NCBI GenBank assembly: GCA_041477005.1 | Contig: JBGOUJ010000226.1 | Location: 1 to 10,600, forward strand | Direction: 5' to 3' | Origin: JBGOUJ01 sp041477005 | GTDB taxonomy: Bacteria; Acidobacteriota; Terriglobia; Bryobacterales; JACQDG01 | Length of the DNA: 10,600 bases | In this document: positions 1-7,203 of the stretch, piece by piece | Layout: every line of letters starts with the position of its first letter | How positions within the stretch are numbered: position 1 is the first letter of the stretch | Made by a program: the position numbers and the translations under genes | The notes under the pieces: generated by a model | The model's database searches: none | Told to the model about the DNA's origin: nothing | Seen by the model: the letters and a program-made list of their open reading frames with translations, nothing else

Positions 1-375
1 GAAAAGGCTGGCCGCTTCGCCGTAGTGCCCTTGCACTTCGAACGACTTCGGCCAGGTGTTGGTGACCTCACCGGCGTGGATGAAGAACCCGGCATTGGGC
101 CACTTCTCCGGCGCCCCGATCCAGCCTTCTTTTTGAAACCGCCACTCGGCGCGGAAGAGGTAGTTCTTGTAGCTTTTCTTGCTCCGCAGGAAGCCGTTGG
201 GTTTCCCCGTGCAGGCAATCACGCCATTCTGAACCGACCAGCTCTCGGCCGGCGTGCCCTCGATGATCCAGAGCTCGCGCACGTCCTCTTTCGGCATCAG
301 CGAGACGAAGCCTTCCTCCCGCTGCGCACCCAAAAGCGCCGGAATCAGAAGAGCAAACCACAAGCGCCATTTCAT
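1..375 (-). CDS. DUF1080 (3-keto-disaccharide hydrolase-like) secreted protein, 5' part only
   Basis: Translating the minus strand from the ATG at 375 gives 125 residues without a stop before the window edge, so the 3' end is missing. Residues 1-18 (MKWRLWFALLIPALLGAQ) form a signal peptide, so the product is exported. From about residue 22 the sequence follows the DUF1080 jelly-roll pattern: FVSLMPKED, then W-x-V-x-NGVIACTG, a GFLRSKKSYKNYLFRAEWRF strand pair, NAGFFIHAG (the family's N-S-G-hydrophobic region) and SFEVQ with a conserved glutamate (E113). Family members are known or proposed to hydrolyse 3-keto-glycosides or to bind glycans. The exact substrate cannot be read here. A GGGAG ribosome site lies 5 bases before the ATG. 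The gene follows the receptor gene on the same strand after a 104-base gap, so co-transcription is plausible. Confidence 0.85.
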   Translation of the reverse strand, partial: MKWRLWFALLIPALLGAQREEGFVSLMPKEDVRELWIIEGTPAESWSVQNGVIACTGKPNGFLRSKKSYKNYLFRAEWRFQKEGWIGAPEKWPNAGFFIHAGEVTNTWPKSFEVQGHYGEAASLF

Positions 376-446
376 GGCGACTCCCGCGAAACGATGCTCG
401 ACACTGTTGTGCGCCGCTTCCGGCGGACTACGGTCGGCTTTACGCC

Positions 447-466
447 TTCCGAGCCGCGGCTCGGAA
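447..466. terminator. Perfect 20-bp palindrome between receptor and DUF1080 gene
   Basis: Positions 447-456 (ttccgagccg) are followed directly by their exact reverse complement at 457-466. In RNA this folds as an 8-bp stem closed by a four-base CGCG loop. It lies 14 bases past the receptor stop codon and about 70 bases before the DUF1080 start. No run of T follows on the minus strand, so it is not a classical Rho-independent terminator. It could be a 3' stabilising or processing hairpin, a partial attenuator, or a dyad binding site. Confidence 0.45.
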
Positions 467-479
467 ATGCGCCCTGCTC

Positions 480-3400
480 CTACCAGAGAAGCTTCAGCCC
501 GAACTGAATCGTGCGGCTGGCGCCGGTGCCCTGGATCTTCCCGAACGTGCCGCTGGTGAGCGATACCACCGGGTTGCTGAAGTTGACCTCGTTAAGGAGA
601 TTGAAAAACTCCGCCCGGAACTGGAAGCGGAGCTGCTCCCGCACGGCGATGTCCTTCAATACGGCCAGGTCGGTGTTGATCACCCGGGGACCTACAAAAA
701 TTCCGCGGCCGGACGTGCCGGGGCTGCCGGGCAGCGGCTGGCCGAAGGCCGCCGTGTTGAAATAGGCGTTGATCTCGTCGTTCCGCGAGGAATGCGCACG
801 ATTCGGGTCGCTCAGCAGGTCGGCAGTGCCGTTGCAGCCCGAACCGTTCAGCATCGTGTCCTGCCCCGAGCTGACTGTTAACGGAGTGCCGGTCTGGACG
901 GTCTCGATGCCGCTGAGGCTCCAGCCGCCCAGCATCCGCCCGAAGAGGCCTTCCTGCCTCTGGTAAACCGGCGGGGTCCACACGCCGGAGAAGACGAAGG
1001 CATGGCGGCGGTCCCAACTGGAGAGTCCCCTGTCGTGGCGGACATTGAACGGGTCGAGCAGACAGCCGCCGAGGTTGTCGGTGGAGCTGCTGTCGATGGA
1101 TTTCGCCAGCGTATAAGCGGCGCTGAACTGGAGGCCCTTCGAAAACCGCTTGCTCAGGCTGGCCTGCAAGCTGTGATAGGAGCTGGTGAACGGGTTATCG
1201 AGATAGGCGCCGCTCGGTCCGTAGATGCCCGACAGGAACGGCACTCGTTGATTGGCGTTGGAGACCGTAGAACGAGGATTCCCGCTGGCGTCGACGCCTG
1301 GAATGTAGGGGGCCGCGTTGAAGGGACGGAAGGCGAGGAGGTGGCGCCCGGTCTTGCCGATATAGCCCACCGACAGCGCGAAGTCGCGCCGCAGCTCCCG
1401 CTGGAGGATCAGGTCCCACTCCTGCACCGAAGTGGTCTTCAATTTGTCGGTGATCGGGCCCCATAGTCCGTTTAGAGGGAAGGAGAACGTCACCGCCGCG
1501 GGATCGACGAAGGCCGGCGGCGCCGCTACTCCGATGGACCCGAACGGGTTCGACAAAAGCCCATTGAAGAACGTACGGCTCCCGCCATTGAAGGGCGGAT
1601 TGGTCTGGGCCAGCGTGTCGGCATTGTTCGTCTCGAAGAAGATGCCGTAGGCGCCTCGAATCGCCGTGCGGCCATCCCCGAAAACGTCGTAGGCAAAACC
1701 GAAGCGCGGCGCGAAGTTCTTCCGGTTCGGAGCAAAAAGCCCGCGCGGCAAATCCCCCGGGAACAGCAGGCCCGGCGGTGCATTGGAAAGTACTTTGGAG
1801 TGGATGGTCGGGTCGAGACGAATCGAATTGAGCTGGTCGTGCCGGCTCACCCAGGGTTGAGGCAACTCCCAGCGCAGCCCCATGTTCAGGGTCAGGCGAG
1901 GGGAGACCTTGAAATCATCCTGGAAAAACATCCCCACGAACTTGGTGAGATCGTCGTTGACTCGCACGCCGTTCGAGATGGGCAACTGCTGGTAGGCGCC
2001 GATCAGGAAATCGGCCATGGGATCGCCCTTAGTCGCCGTGCCGCCGCCGGTCCGCACGCCGTTGAAACTGAAATTCGGCGGGCCGAGGAACGACTGGAAG
2101 AAGGACAGATCGAGAGCCTCGATTCCCACCTTTATCGTATGCCGGTTGCGGATGATGGTGAGGTTCTCCAGGAGCTGATAGTTGTTGGAAATGAACTTCA
2201 CCGTTCCGCCGGATCCCAGAGTGAACCGGCCGGTGACGGTGAATTGCGGCGATCCTCCTTCACTATATTGCGGCATGCCCTGGATGCCCAGCTCCGCCGG
2301 CGTGCGGGAGACGGTGGGCAAATCGAGCGAGAACGAGCGGGCGAAGCCCAGCGTGACCTGGTTCAGCAACGTCGGGGTGATCGTATAGACATGGTTGAGT
2401 CCGATATTCTGGATGCGGGGACCCAGGTTGCGCCCGGTCCACCCGGCAATGTTGGCGCTATAGGCCAGCCCGTCCTGGACGTTCTTGTTCTGGTTGAAGT
2501 AGTAGTGCCCAAACAGCGTTTGCTTGCTCGTCAGGGTGGCGTCGCCGCGGACCATGAACAGTTTCGCGTCCCTGGGATTCCCCCCCAGCGCCTGAATGGT
2601 GACGCCGGGTTGCGGGACGGTGGGCACAAAACCGAGAAGCTTCACGGCTACAGGATCGAACAGAGAGCGGGGAAGCTGGTTGTTCGGGAACGTGGTGTTG
2701 TCGAAGGGATTCACCAACTGCTTCGTTTTCAGAGAAGAGAAATCGCCGTTGAGCTCGGGAGTCGCGGGAGGGAGGGCATTGGTGCTGGTGGACTGGCTGT
2801 GGTCCTTGGCCAGCTCGAAGGTTCCGAAGATGAAGACCTTGTCTTTCTTGATCGGGCCACCGGCCGCGGCGCCGAACTGGTTTTTCTTCACCACCGGCTT
2901 CACGGCCTGAAAGAAGGTCCGGGCATTCAAATGGTCGTTTCGCACGAATTCCCAGGCGGCGCCGTGAATGGCGTTGGTCCCCTGCTTGCTGACGATGGTG
3001 ATGTTGGCCCCGGGGTTGCGGCCGCTGTCGGCGGCGAAATTGCTCGTCTGGATGCGGAACTCCTGAATGGCGTCGGGCGGCGGAACGTTCAATCCGGTGT
3101 TCCGCGAGGGGTTCATGAAATAGGTCCCGTTGAAGCGGTCGTAGTTCATGTTGTCGCGCGCGCCGTTGACATTCATGATGGGACCGGAGCGCGCATCGGT
3201 GAGGGCGCTGTTGTCGGGCGCGCTGACGCCCAGCACGCCCGGCAGCGTGGCGGCCAGGGCGAACACGTTGCGCCCGCTCAAGGGAAGGTCCACGATGCGG
3301 CGGTCGTCGATCGTCGCGGAGTGTTCCGAAGAGCGCGTGTCGATCAGGACGGCTTGCGCGGCCACCTCGACCGAGTCGCTCACCTGGCCGATCTGGAGCT

Positions 3401-3710
3401 CGACGTCGGCGCGCACGTTCTGGTCCACGGTCAGCACCACGCCGGTGTTGCGGTAGCGCTTGAAGCCGCTGACCTCGGCGTCGATGGTGTAAGTGCCGGA
3501 AACCAGCCCGAGCACCTGATAGAAGCCGGTCTCGTCGCTGGTCGTGGTGCGCTTCGCGCCGGTGCCTTCATTGGTGAGGTTGACCTGCACGTTGGGCACA
3601 AACGCCCCGCTCGGGTCTTTGGTGTACCCCGAGATCGTGCCCTTGGTTTGGGCCGCAAGAAAACCGGTGAACAAAAGGAAAACGGCTAGATCTCTCGCCA
3701 GTCTCAGCAT
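480..3710 (-). CDS. Oar-type TonB-dependent outer-membrane receptor with N-terminal carboxypeptidase-regulatory-like domain
   Basis: The product has 1076 residues. Residues 1-20 are a signal peptide (LAVFLLFTGFLAAQ). Residues 22-105 form a carboxypeptidase-regulatory-like beta-sandwich (GTISGYTKDPSGAFVPNVQV, then ETGFYQVLGLVSGTYTI). Residues about 115-245 match a receptor plug (VDLPLSGRNV, GVLGV, VNGARDNMNYDRFNG, DAIQEFRIQTSNF, GANITIVSKQGTN). The rest is a long beta-barrel with repeated alternating strands, ending FGLKLLW with an aromatic last residue as in outer-membrane proteins. This architecture is that of the Oar-like receptors abundant in Acidobacteriota. They are thought to take up large ligands with TonB energy, but the substrate is unknown. 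The ATG at 3710 is supported by AGGGG 5 bases upstream and by the signal peptide. I see no obvious TonB box. The length is normal for this group and no frameshift is visible. Confidence 0.93.
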   Translation of the reverse strand: MLRLARDLAVFLLFTGFLAAQTKGTISGYTKDPSGAFVPNVQVNLTNEGTGAKRTTTSDETGFYQVLGLVSGTYTIDAEVSGFKRYRNTGVVLTVDQNVRADVELQIGQVSDSVEVAAQAVLIDTRSSEHSATIDDRRIVDLPLSGRNVFALAATLPGVLGVSAPDNSALTDARSGPIMNVNGARDNMNYDRFNGTYFMNPSRNTGLNVPPPDAIQEFRIQTSNFAADSGRNPGANITIVSKQGTNAIHGAAWEFVRNDHLNARTFFQAVKPVVKKNQFGAAAGGPIKKDKVFIFGTFELAKDHSQSTSTNALPPATPELNGDFSSLKTKQLVNPFDNTTFPNNQLPRSLFDPVAVKLLGFVPTVPQPGVTIQALGGNPRDAKLFMVRGDATLTSKQTLFGHYYFNQNKNVQDGLAYSANIAGWTGRNLGPRIQNIGLNHVYTITPTLLNQVTLGFARSFSLDLPTVSRTPAELGIQGMPQYSEGGSPQFTVTGRFTLGSGGTVKFISNNYQLLENLTIIRNRHTIKVGIEALDLSFFQSFLGPPNFSFNGVRTGGGTATKGDPMADFLIGAYQQLPISNGVRVNDDLTKFVGMFFQDDFKVSPRLTLNMGLRWELPQPWVSRHDQLNSIRLDPTIHSKVLSNAPPGLLFPGDLPRGLFAPNRKNFAPRFGFAYDVFGDGRTAIRGAYGIFFETNNADTLAQTNPPFNGGSRTFFNGLLSNPFGSIGVAAPPAFVDPAAVTFSFPLNGLWGPITDKLKTTSVQEWDLILQRELRRDFALSVGYIGKTGRHLLAFRPFNAAPYIPGVDASGNPRSTVSNANQRVPFLSGIYGPSGAYLDNPFTSSYHSLQASLSKRFSKGLQFSAAYTLAKSIDSSSTDNLGGCLLDPFNVRHDRGLSSWDRRHAFVFSGVWTPPVYQRQEGLFGRMLGGWSLSGIETVQTGTPLTVSSGQDTMLNGSGCNGTADLLSDPNRAHSSRNDEINAYFNTAAFGQPLPGSPGTSGRGIFVGPRVINTDLAVLKDIAVREQLRFQFRAEFFNLLNEVNFSNPVVSLTSGTFGKIQGTGASRTIQFGLKLLW

Positions 3711-3740
3711 GATAACCCCTTTTCTCCCAACCTAACCCGT

Positions 3741-3763
3741 CCGGCCACTCGCAAGAGGGCCGG
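3741..3763 (-). promoter_or_regulatory. GC-rich hairpin in the 5' leader of the receptor mRNA
   Basis: On the minus strand CCGGCC is followed by CTC, a TTGC loop, GAG, one bulged T and GGCCGG. This gives 9 paired bases (6+3) with a single bulge. It lies between the predicted transcription start (near 3787) and the ribosome site (3716-3720), about 20 bases before that site. It may stabilise the leader or modulate translation. I do not recognise it as a known riboswitch, and the leader of about 77 bases is short for one. Confidence 0.4.
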
Positions 3764-3793
3764 CGGGATGACCTTAGTTTCAGACTGATAGAA

Positions 3794-3823
3794 AATATAC
3801 TCTCGGCTGATGGCCGGGGTCAA
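3794..3823 (-). promoter_or_regulatory. Sigma-70-type promoter of the receptor gene
   Basis: Read on the minus strand, TTGACC (3818-3823) is the -35 hexamer and TATATT (3794-3799) the -10 hexamer. Each matches the consensus at five of six positions, with an 18-base spacer. An A/T-rich stretch lies just upstream of the -35 (3824-3838) and could act as an UP element. Transcription would start near 3787, leaving a leader of about 77 bases before the receptor ATG. This is the best promoter in the window. Confidence 0.7.
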
Positions 3824-4139
3824 GACAAATTTCTTTATCGAGTACCGCGGAGCCGGGTGATGGCCGTAGGCCCGCGGGGCTGGGAACCATATTCCCCCTG
3901 GGCGGCCGACGTACTGGAGTCACAACGCGCAATTTGACAGGGAGCGGGCCGCGGCAAGGCCCTCCTCACCTGCCCCAAAGGGCCTCCAAAAAAGGCCGCG
4001 CTCACGCCAAGACGACAAGTACGCCAAGCGGAACTTGTCGGTTTCCTTGGCGGTCTTTGCGCCTTTGCGCGAAATCTTTTCGGTCGGTTCGTTTCTTTCA
4101 CGGCTTCTGGCGCCCTGTACTGCCCCGTCGCGCGCGGGG
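3824..4139. other. Intergenic region between the GH20-like gene and the receptor promoter
   Basis: These 316 bases hold no convincing gene. The right half contains the inverted-repeat element at 4001-4073. The left half (3839-4000) is GC-rich, with short local dyads such as GGCCT...AGGCC around 3981-3997. I can assign none of them a role. A TTGACA at 3933-3938 on the plus strand has no matching -10. Small open frames crossing the region, on either strand, are rich in Arg, Ala, Pro and Lys, lack a ribosome site, and in part simply translate the repeat. Confidence 0.6.
4001..4073. repeat. Imperfect inverted repeat built from short cgccaag-type units
   Basis: The left arm (4001-4031) iterates an approximately 9-base unit, seen as cgccaag, gacaag and cgccaag. 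The right arm (4042-4073) iterates the complement, seen as cttggcg, ctttgcg and ctttgcg. Aligning the left arm with the reverse complement of the right arm gives 21 matches in the first 27 positions by eye. A competing, perfect 8-bp dyad also exists: CGACAAGT at 4013-4020 with ACTTGTCG at 4033-4040. Similar cttggcg/ctttgcg intergenic repeats recur in many bacterial genomes, so this is most likely a copy of a dispersed non-coding element. It lies 67 bases past the GH20-like stop codon and may also act as a 3' hairpin. Confidence 0.7.
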
Positions 4140-6497
4140 TCAGCGCGCGGCCGCCGGAGCCACGGCATCCCGCGTACGCCCTCTTACCCGGCCGGCCGGC
4201 GACTCCCCGGCCTCCAGATCTTTCCAGTCGAACTTTTCCGTTTCCGCCGGAAGCGAATGTGCGCCGGCGTACTGGTTGCGCGCCGACTCGATCTGATTCA
4301 CCCAGTCGCCGAAAGGCAGGAGCAGCTCGCGGTAGACCAGATACGTCATGTCCACGGTGCGGTCCGGAACATGGTCTTTCACGTCGTCCAGTTCGTGCCG
4401 GAAGCGGCGGCCGTTGGCTTCGGCCACGCGCGGATGCCAGCTCTTGTACCAGGTCTCGATCGCGTCCCGCAAAACCTGGTTGCGGCTGCGCCGGATGTCG
4501 TGGGCCAGGCGCAGCGCCTGGTCGATGGCAGCCACGGCCTGCCGCGGCTGATTCTTCTCGGCGGCGACCTTCGCCGCTTCGAGCCGCGCGTTCATGCGGC
4601 CGATTCCCTGGAGCATCTCCAGGTTCTGCCGGCAAAGCTGGGCTACCGCCAGGAATACCTCCAGGTTGTAGTGGTTGAACCGGGCGCGCTCCAGATTCGT
4701 CCGCAGCAGGCCCAGCAGCTCGTCGTTCTGATCCAGAGATTCGGTGGCCAACTGCAGCCGTTGCGCGTTGTCCCGCTCCCAGCTCGACTGGAATCCGAGG
4801 TTTTCCGGCGACGGCACTGGCGGCAGCGTCAGGGTCTGATCGCGCACCGGCCGCGGCGGACGGTAGATCGCGTTGGAGTTGCCGAAGATGGGCTTACGCG
4901 CCTTCGATGTCGTCGTTTCCCAACTGTCGCTCCAGAACTCGGCCTGCCAGCTCAGAAGCTGGTACACGCGGTCCATGTTCAGCGCCTCGGGACCGTAGAA
5001 CAGCGGATAAAACGCGCTCATCGATTCCCGCGGATCGGGCGACCCGGGACGCCAGCCGGTTCCGGCCGAGGTGGCGTAGCCCAGCCAGAACGTCTCCGGG
5101 TGCAGCCCCGCGTCCGCCCACCCGGCGTTGATCTCGCCGATCAAGTCGGCGTCCTTCCGCGCCGAATCAAACGAGATCTTTTCGAAGGTGGCCGCCACGC
5201 GCGGTGTTCCGCCGCGCCTCGGGTGCAGCAGCTTCGCGGGAGCCAGCAGGAAATAATTCGGGAACAGCCGTTCCTCTCCTTGGGTCGAGGTGTAGAACAT
5301 CTCCCGGATGCCGTGCGCTTTGAAAGCCGGATCGAAAATCGGGCCGTAGACTTCGCCGTTGACCAGATGAGACGGCAACGCGAGAATGTCCGGCGGCTTC
5401 ATCGGGAATTCGCCCCAGAACATCACCGTGCGGCCGCGATCGTGCAGGTAGTTCGCCGTCTTGGTCGTAAATTGAGCGAGCAGCTTCCCCACGCTGCCGA
5501 GCCGCTCGGCTTCGGCTTTTTCGTTGCATTGGGGGCTGTCGGCCATGCCGATATAGTACGGCTCGTCGGTCGAGAGGTAGAAGTAATGAACCCCCTTGTT
5601 GGCCGCCAGCAGGTCATCGAACATGCCGAAGAGCAGCTTGTAGGAGTCGGGGTTGGTGACGCACAGCTCGTAGTTGCTCTCCGGGAACTCCCGCAGCTTC
5701 GCATACTCGGGGTGCTTCAGGATGAACGCGATGTGGCCCGGCCCATCCAGATAAGGTATTACCTCAACGTAGTAGCGCAGGCCGTAATCGGTCAGCTCCT
5801 GGAGCTGCGCCGGCGAGAGCGCGTAGGGCTCGACCAGCGCCGGGACGCTCTTGAATTGGAAATGCCCCTCCAGCTTGATGGCAAAGCCATTGGCCTTGAA
5901 AAACGCCGCCTGCCGGACGGCGTGTTTCAGCGCGTCGAGCCGCTCGAGATGATGGGCGTCATCCCAGTAAATCTGCCGGAGCTGCAGATCGGGCCAGTCC
6001 ACAATCCGGCCTTCCGGCAGCCGCGGGCCGCCATCGCGCGGTTTCATCAACTGGATCAGAGTCTCGACGCCGTAGAAGAGCCCCGGCGCGGCATTGGCCG
6101 TAATGCCGATCTTTCCGGGGCCGAGATCGATCTGGTAGGCCTGCTCTTCGAGCGCCGCCTTATTGCGGTCCTGCGCCTCGCCGATGGCGACGGAACGCGG
6201 CGCGAGGGCCAGCCGCAGCACGCCCGACTCGCGGCCCTGCGGCGCCAGGCGGAGGCCGAATCTCGTCTCCAGGTCTTCCTTCAGGCTTTCCACGGCAACA
6301 TCGCTCGCCGTGACGCCGGGGCCCAGTTCGAGCCGCCAGTTGGATGTGAAGGAAAAGTCCGGCCCACCGAGGGTCACGCGCTGCGGCTCGGGAATCACGG
6401 TGTAGCCGCGCGCGAGCAGCGGCGAAACCGTAGCCGCGGGCGCAGCGCCGGCCACCAGCAGCAGGCAGGAGAGGAAAGAAAGAAGACGGGGTTTCAT
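4140..6497 (-). CDS. Secreted glycoside hydrolase family 20-like protein (beta-N-acetylhexosaminidase-like)
   Basis: The product has 785 residues from the ATG at 6497. Residues 1-22 are a signal peptide (LLSFLSCLLLVAGAAPA). Residues about 30-150 resemble the GH20 N-terminal alpha/beta domain, starting YTVIPEPQRV and ending PGLFYGVETLIQL. Residues about 165-480 resemble the catalytic barrel: YYVEVIPYLDGPGH at 242-255 and an adjacent Asp311-Glu312 pair in the strand YFYLSTDEPYY. In GH20 the Asp-Glu pair positions the substrate acetamido group and donates the proton. The usual motif is GGDE, whereas here it is STDE. Residues about 560-740 are a helical extension of unknown role. Likely substrates are N-acetylhexosamine glycans, but this is inferred from the family. 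The upstream in-frame ATG at 6644 was rejected: AAGGAG lies 4 bases before 6497 and the signal peptide begins there. The stop is TGA at 4140-4142. Confidence 0.83.
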   Translation of the reverse strand: MKPRLLSFLSCLLLVAGAAPAATVSPLLARGYTVIPEPQRVTLGGPDFSFTSNWRLELGPGVTASDVAVESLKEDLETRFGLRLAPQGRESGVLRLALAPRSVAIGEAQDRNKAALEEQAYQIDLGPGKIGITANAAPGLFYGVETLIQLMKPRDGGPRLPEGRIVDWPDLQLRQIYWDDAHHLERLDALKHAVRQAAFFKANGFAIKLEGHFQFKSVPALVEPYALSPAQLQELTDYGLRYYVEVIPYLDGPGHIAFILKHPEYAKLREFPESNYELCVTNPDSYKLLFGMFDDLLAANKGVHYFYLSTDEPYYIGMADSPQCNEKAEAERLGSVGKLLAQFTTKTANYLHDRGRTVMFWGEFPMKPPDILALPSHLVNGEVYGPIFDPAFKAHGIREMFYTSTQGEERLFPNYFLLAPAKLLHPRRGGTPRVAATFEKISFDSARKDADLIGEINAGWADAGLHPETFWLGYATSAGTGWRPGSPDPRESMSAFYPLFYGPEALNMDRVYQLLSWQAEFWSDSWETTTSKARKPIFGNSNAIYRPPRPVRDQTLTLPPVPSPENLGFQSSWERDNAQRLQLATESLDQNDELLGLLRTNLERARFNHYNLEVFLAVAQLCRQNLEMLQGIGRMNARLEAAKVAAEKNQPRQAVAAIDQALRLAHDIRRSRNQVLRDAIETWYKSWHPRVAEANGRRFRHELDDVKDHVPDRTVDMTYLVYRELLLPFGDWVNQIESARNQYAGAHSLPAETEKFDWKDLEAGESPAGRVRGRTRDAVAPAAAR

Positions 6498-6550
6498 GGG
6501 GCTCCTTGTCTTGAGCAGGACTTCCGCTCTGGACTCCTGTGGAAGCAGGA

Positions 6551-6556
6551 AGTATA
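6551..6556 (-). promoter_or_regulatory. Probable -10 element of the GH20-like gene
   Basis: The minus-strand hexamer TATACT matches the -10 consensus at five of six positions and lies about 54 bases before the ATG at 6497. No good -35 is visible at 16-18 bases upstream, so the promoter may need an activator or another sigma factor. An inverted repeat, cgggga-gat-tccccg, occupies 6575-6589, covering the expected -35 position and its upstream edge. It could be an operator. Confidence 0.4.
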
Positions 6557-6574
6557 CATCAGGCCGCCTCGCTT

Positions 6575-6589
6575 CGGGGAGATTCCCCG
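6575..6589. promoter_or_regulatory. Inverted repeat in the -35 region of the GH20-like promoter
   Basis: Six-base arms cgggga (6575-6580) and tccccg (6584-6589) are separated by gat. The repeat is centred about 26 bases upstream of the candidate -10 hexamer, where a repressor or activator would act. No regulator gene lies adjacent in this window, so the binding protein is unknown. Confidence 0.3.
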
Positions 6590-6683
6590 CCGGGGACGCC
6601 TGACGAGCCACGGCCGCTGCCGGCATCTTACTTCCAGCCGGCAAGAAACTGGAGTCCGTTCTTCGGGCCAGGCGCCACCAGGA

Positions 6684-6692
6684 TGATAGACT
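6684..6692 (+). promoter_or_regulatory. Possible extended -10 element of the DUF4126 gene
   Basis: TGATAGACT has the TGnTAnnnT form of an extended -10 element, with four of six hexamer matches. There is no recognisable -35. Transcription would begin only a few bases before the ATG at 6703, giving a nearly leaderless message, which fits the poor ribosome site (only GGGG close to the ATG). This is a weak call. Confidence 0.22.
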
Positions 6693-6702
6693 ATGGGGCC
6701 CT

Positions 6703-7182
6703 ATGACAACCGGTTACGTAGTCCTTGCTCTGTCTCTCGCCATCGGTGTTATTGCAGGCCTGCGTTCGATGACCCCTCTGGCAGCGGTTAGTTGGGCCGC
6801 CCACCTGGGCTGGCTCGATCTTCATAACTCCCATTTGGCCTTCTTGGGATCAACGGCAGCCGTCGGTATCATCTCCCTGCTGGCCATCGGCGAGCTGGTC
6901 GCGGACAAGTTGCCTTCCACGCCAAATCGAACGAAGCCGGGCCCGCTTGTGGGCCGCATCCTGACCGGGGCCCTATCGGCTGCTGCGCTGTGCGTCGCGG
7001 CCAATCAATCCGTTGTTGCTGGGGTCCTTTTGGGTGGTTTGGGCGGCGTCGGCGGCACTTTCGCCGGTTATCAGGCGCGCCACCGACTGGTAACGAAGCT
7101 GCACGCGCCGGATGTGGCGATCGCCGTCGCGGAGGATCTGTTGGCAATCGGCGGTGGTTTCTTCTTCGCGTCCCGGCTCTAA
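6703..7182 (+). CDS. DUF4126 family integral membrane protein
   Basis: The product has 159 residues with four or five hydrophobic segments: about 5-30, 46-66, 86-100, 103-122 and a C-terminal one from 138. The DUF4126 hallmarks appear in order: GLRSMTPLAAVSW (residues 19-31), an ELVADKLP motif (64-71) followed by PNRT, GRILTGALSAAALC (84-97), a glycine-rich helix ending GYQARHRL (122-129), and APDVAIAVAEDLLAIGGG near the end. The charged pairs Asp68-Lys69 and Glu144-Asp145 lie next to or inside membrane segments, as in the family. The function of the family is not established. The gene stands alone and is divergent from the GH20-like gene, 205 bases away. No strong ribosome site precedes the ATG. 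The reading frame is intact. Confidence 0.88.
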   Translation: MTTGYVVLALSLAIGVIAGLRSMTPLAAVSWAAHLGWLDLHNSHLAFLGSTAAVGIISLLAIGELVADKLPSTPNRTKPGPLVGRILTGALSAAALCVAANQSVVAGVLLGGLGGVGGTFAGYQARHRLVTKLHAPDVAIAVAEDLLAIGGGFFFASRL

Positions 7183-7203
7183 GGCGGCTGCAATCGTCGC
7201 GTC

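Noticed and set aside
25..507. Plus-strand open frame of 160 codons at the left edge
   Set aside because: Overlaps the DUF1080 gene on the opposite strand, which has a signal peptide, ribosome site and family motifs. This frame has none.
1800..3689. Long plus-strand open frame (629 codons) opposite the first receptor
   Set aside because: Same explanation: low-complexity Gly/Arg/Val/Glu-rich translation, antisense to a clear receptor, no ribosome site or domain.
4001..4073. CRISPR array
   Set aside because: The repeats are short, degenerate and arranged as an inverted pair without unique spacers. No cas gene is present.
3920..4168. Minus-strand 82-codon frame containing RKGAKTAKE
   Set aside because: This is the translation of the repeat arms. 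Such strings are typical of false genes called in these intergenic repeats.
4188..4211. Short ccgg-rich palindromic run near the GH20-like C-terminus
   Set aside because: Explained by GC-rich codons for Pro, Ala, Gly and Arg within the coding region. No further structure.
3835..4635. Minus-strand 266-codon frame overlapping the GH20-like 3' end and the repeat
   Set aside because: Arg/Ala/Pro-rich out-of-frame shadow that translates the inverted repeat as RAKAQRPPRKP. No start signal or family pattern.
6498..6644. 49-residue N-terminal extension of the GH20-like protein
   Set aside because: It would bury the signal peptide, and AAGGAG plus the hydrophobic leader support the start at 6497. 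The extension overlaps the promoter-like sequences.
4035..6686. Very long plus-strand open frame (883 codons) opposite the GH20-like gene
   Set aside because: It is antisense to a gene with signal peptide, ribosome site and family motifs. Its translation is rich in Arg, Gln, Val and His with no domain pattern. Long antisense frames are expected in GC-rich genes that avoid TTA, CTA and TCA codons.
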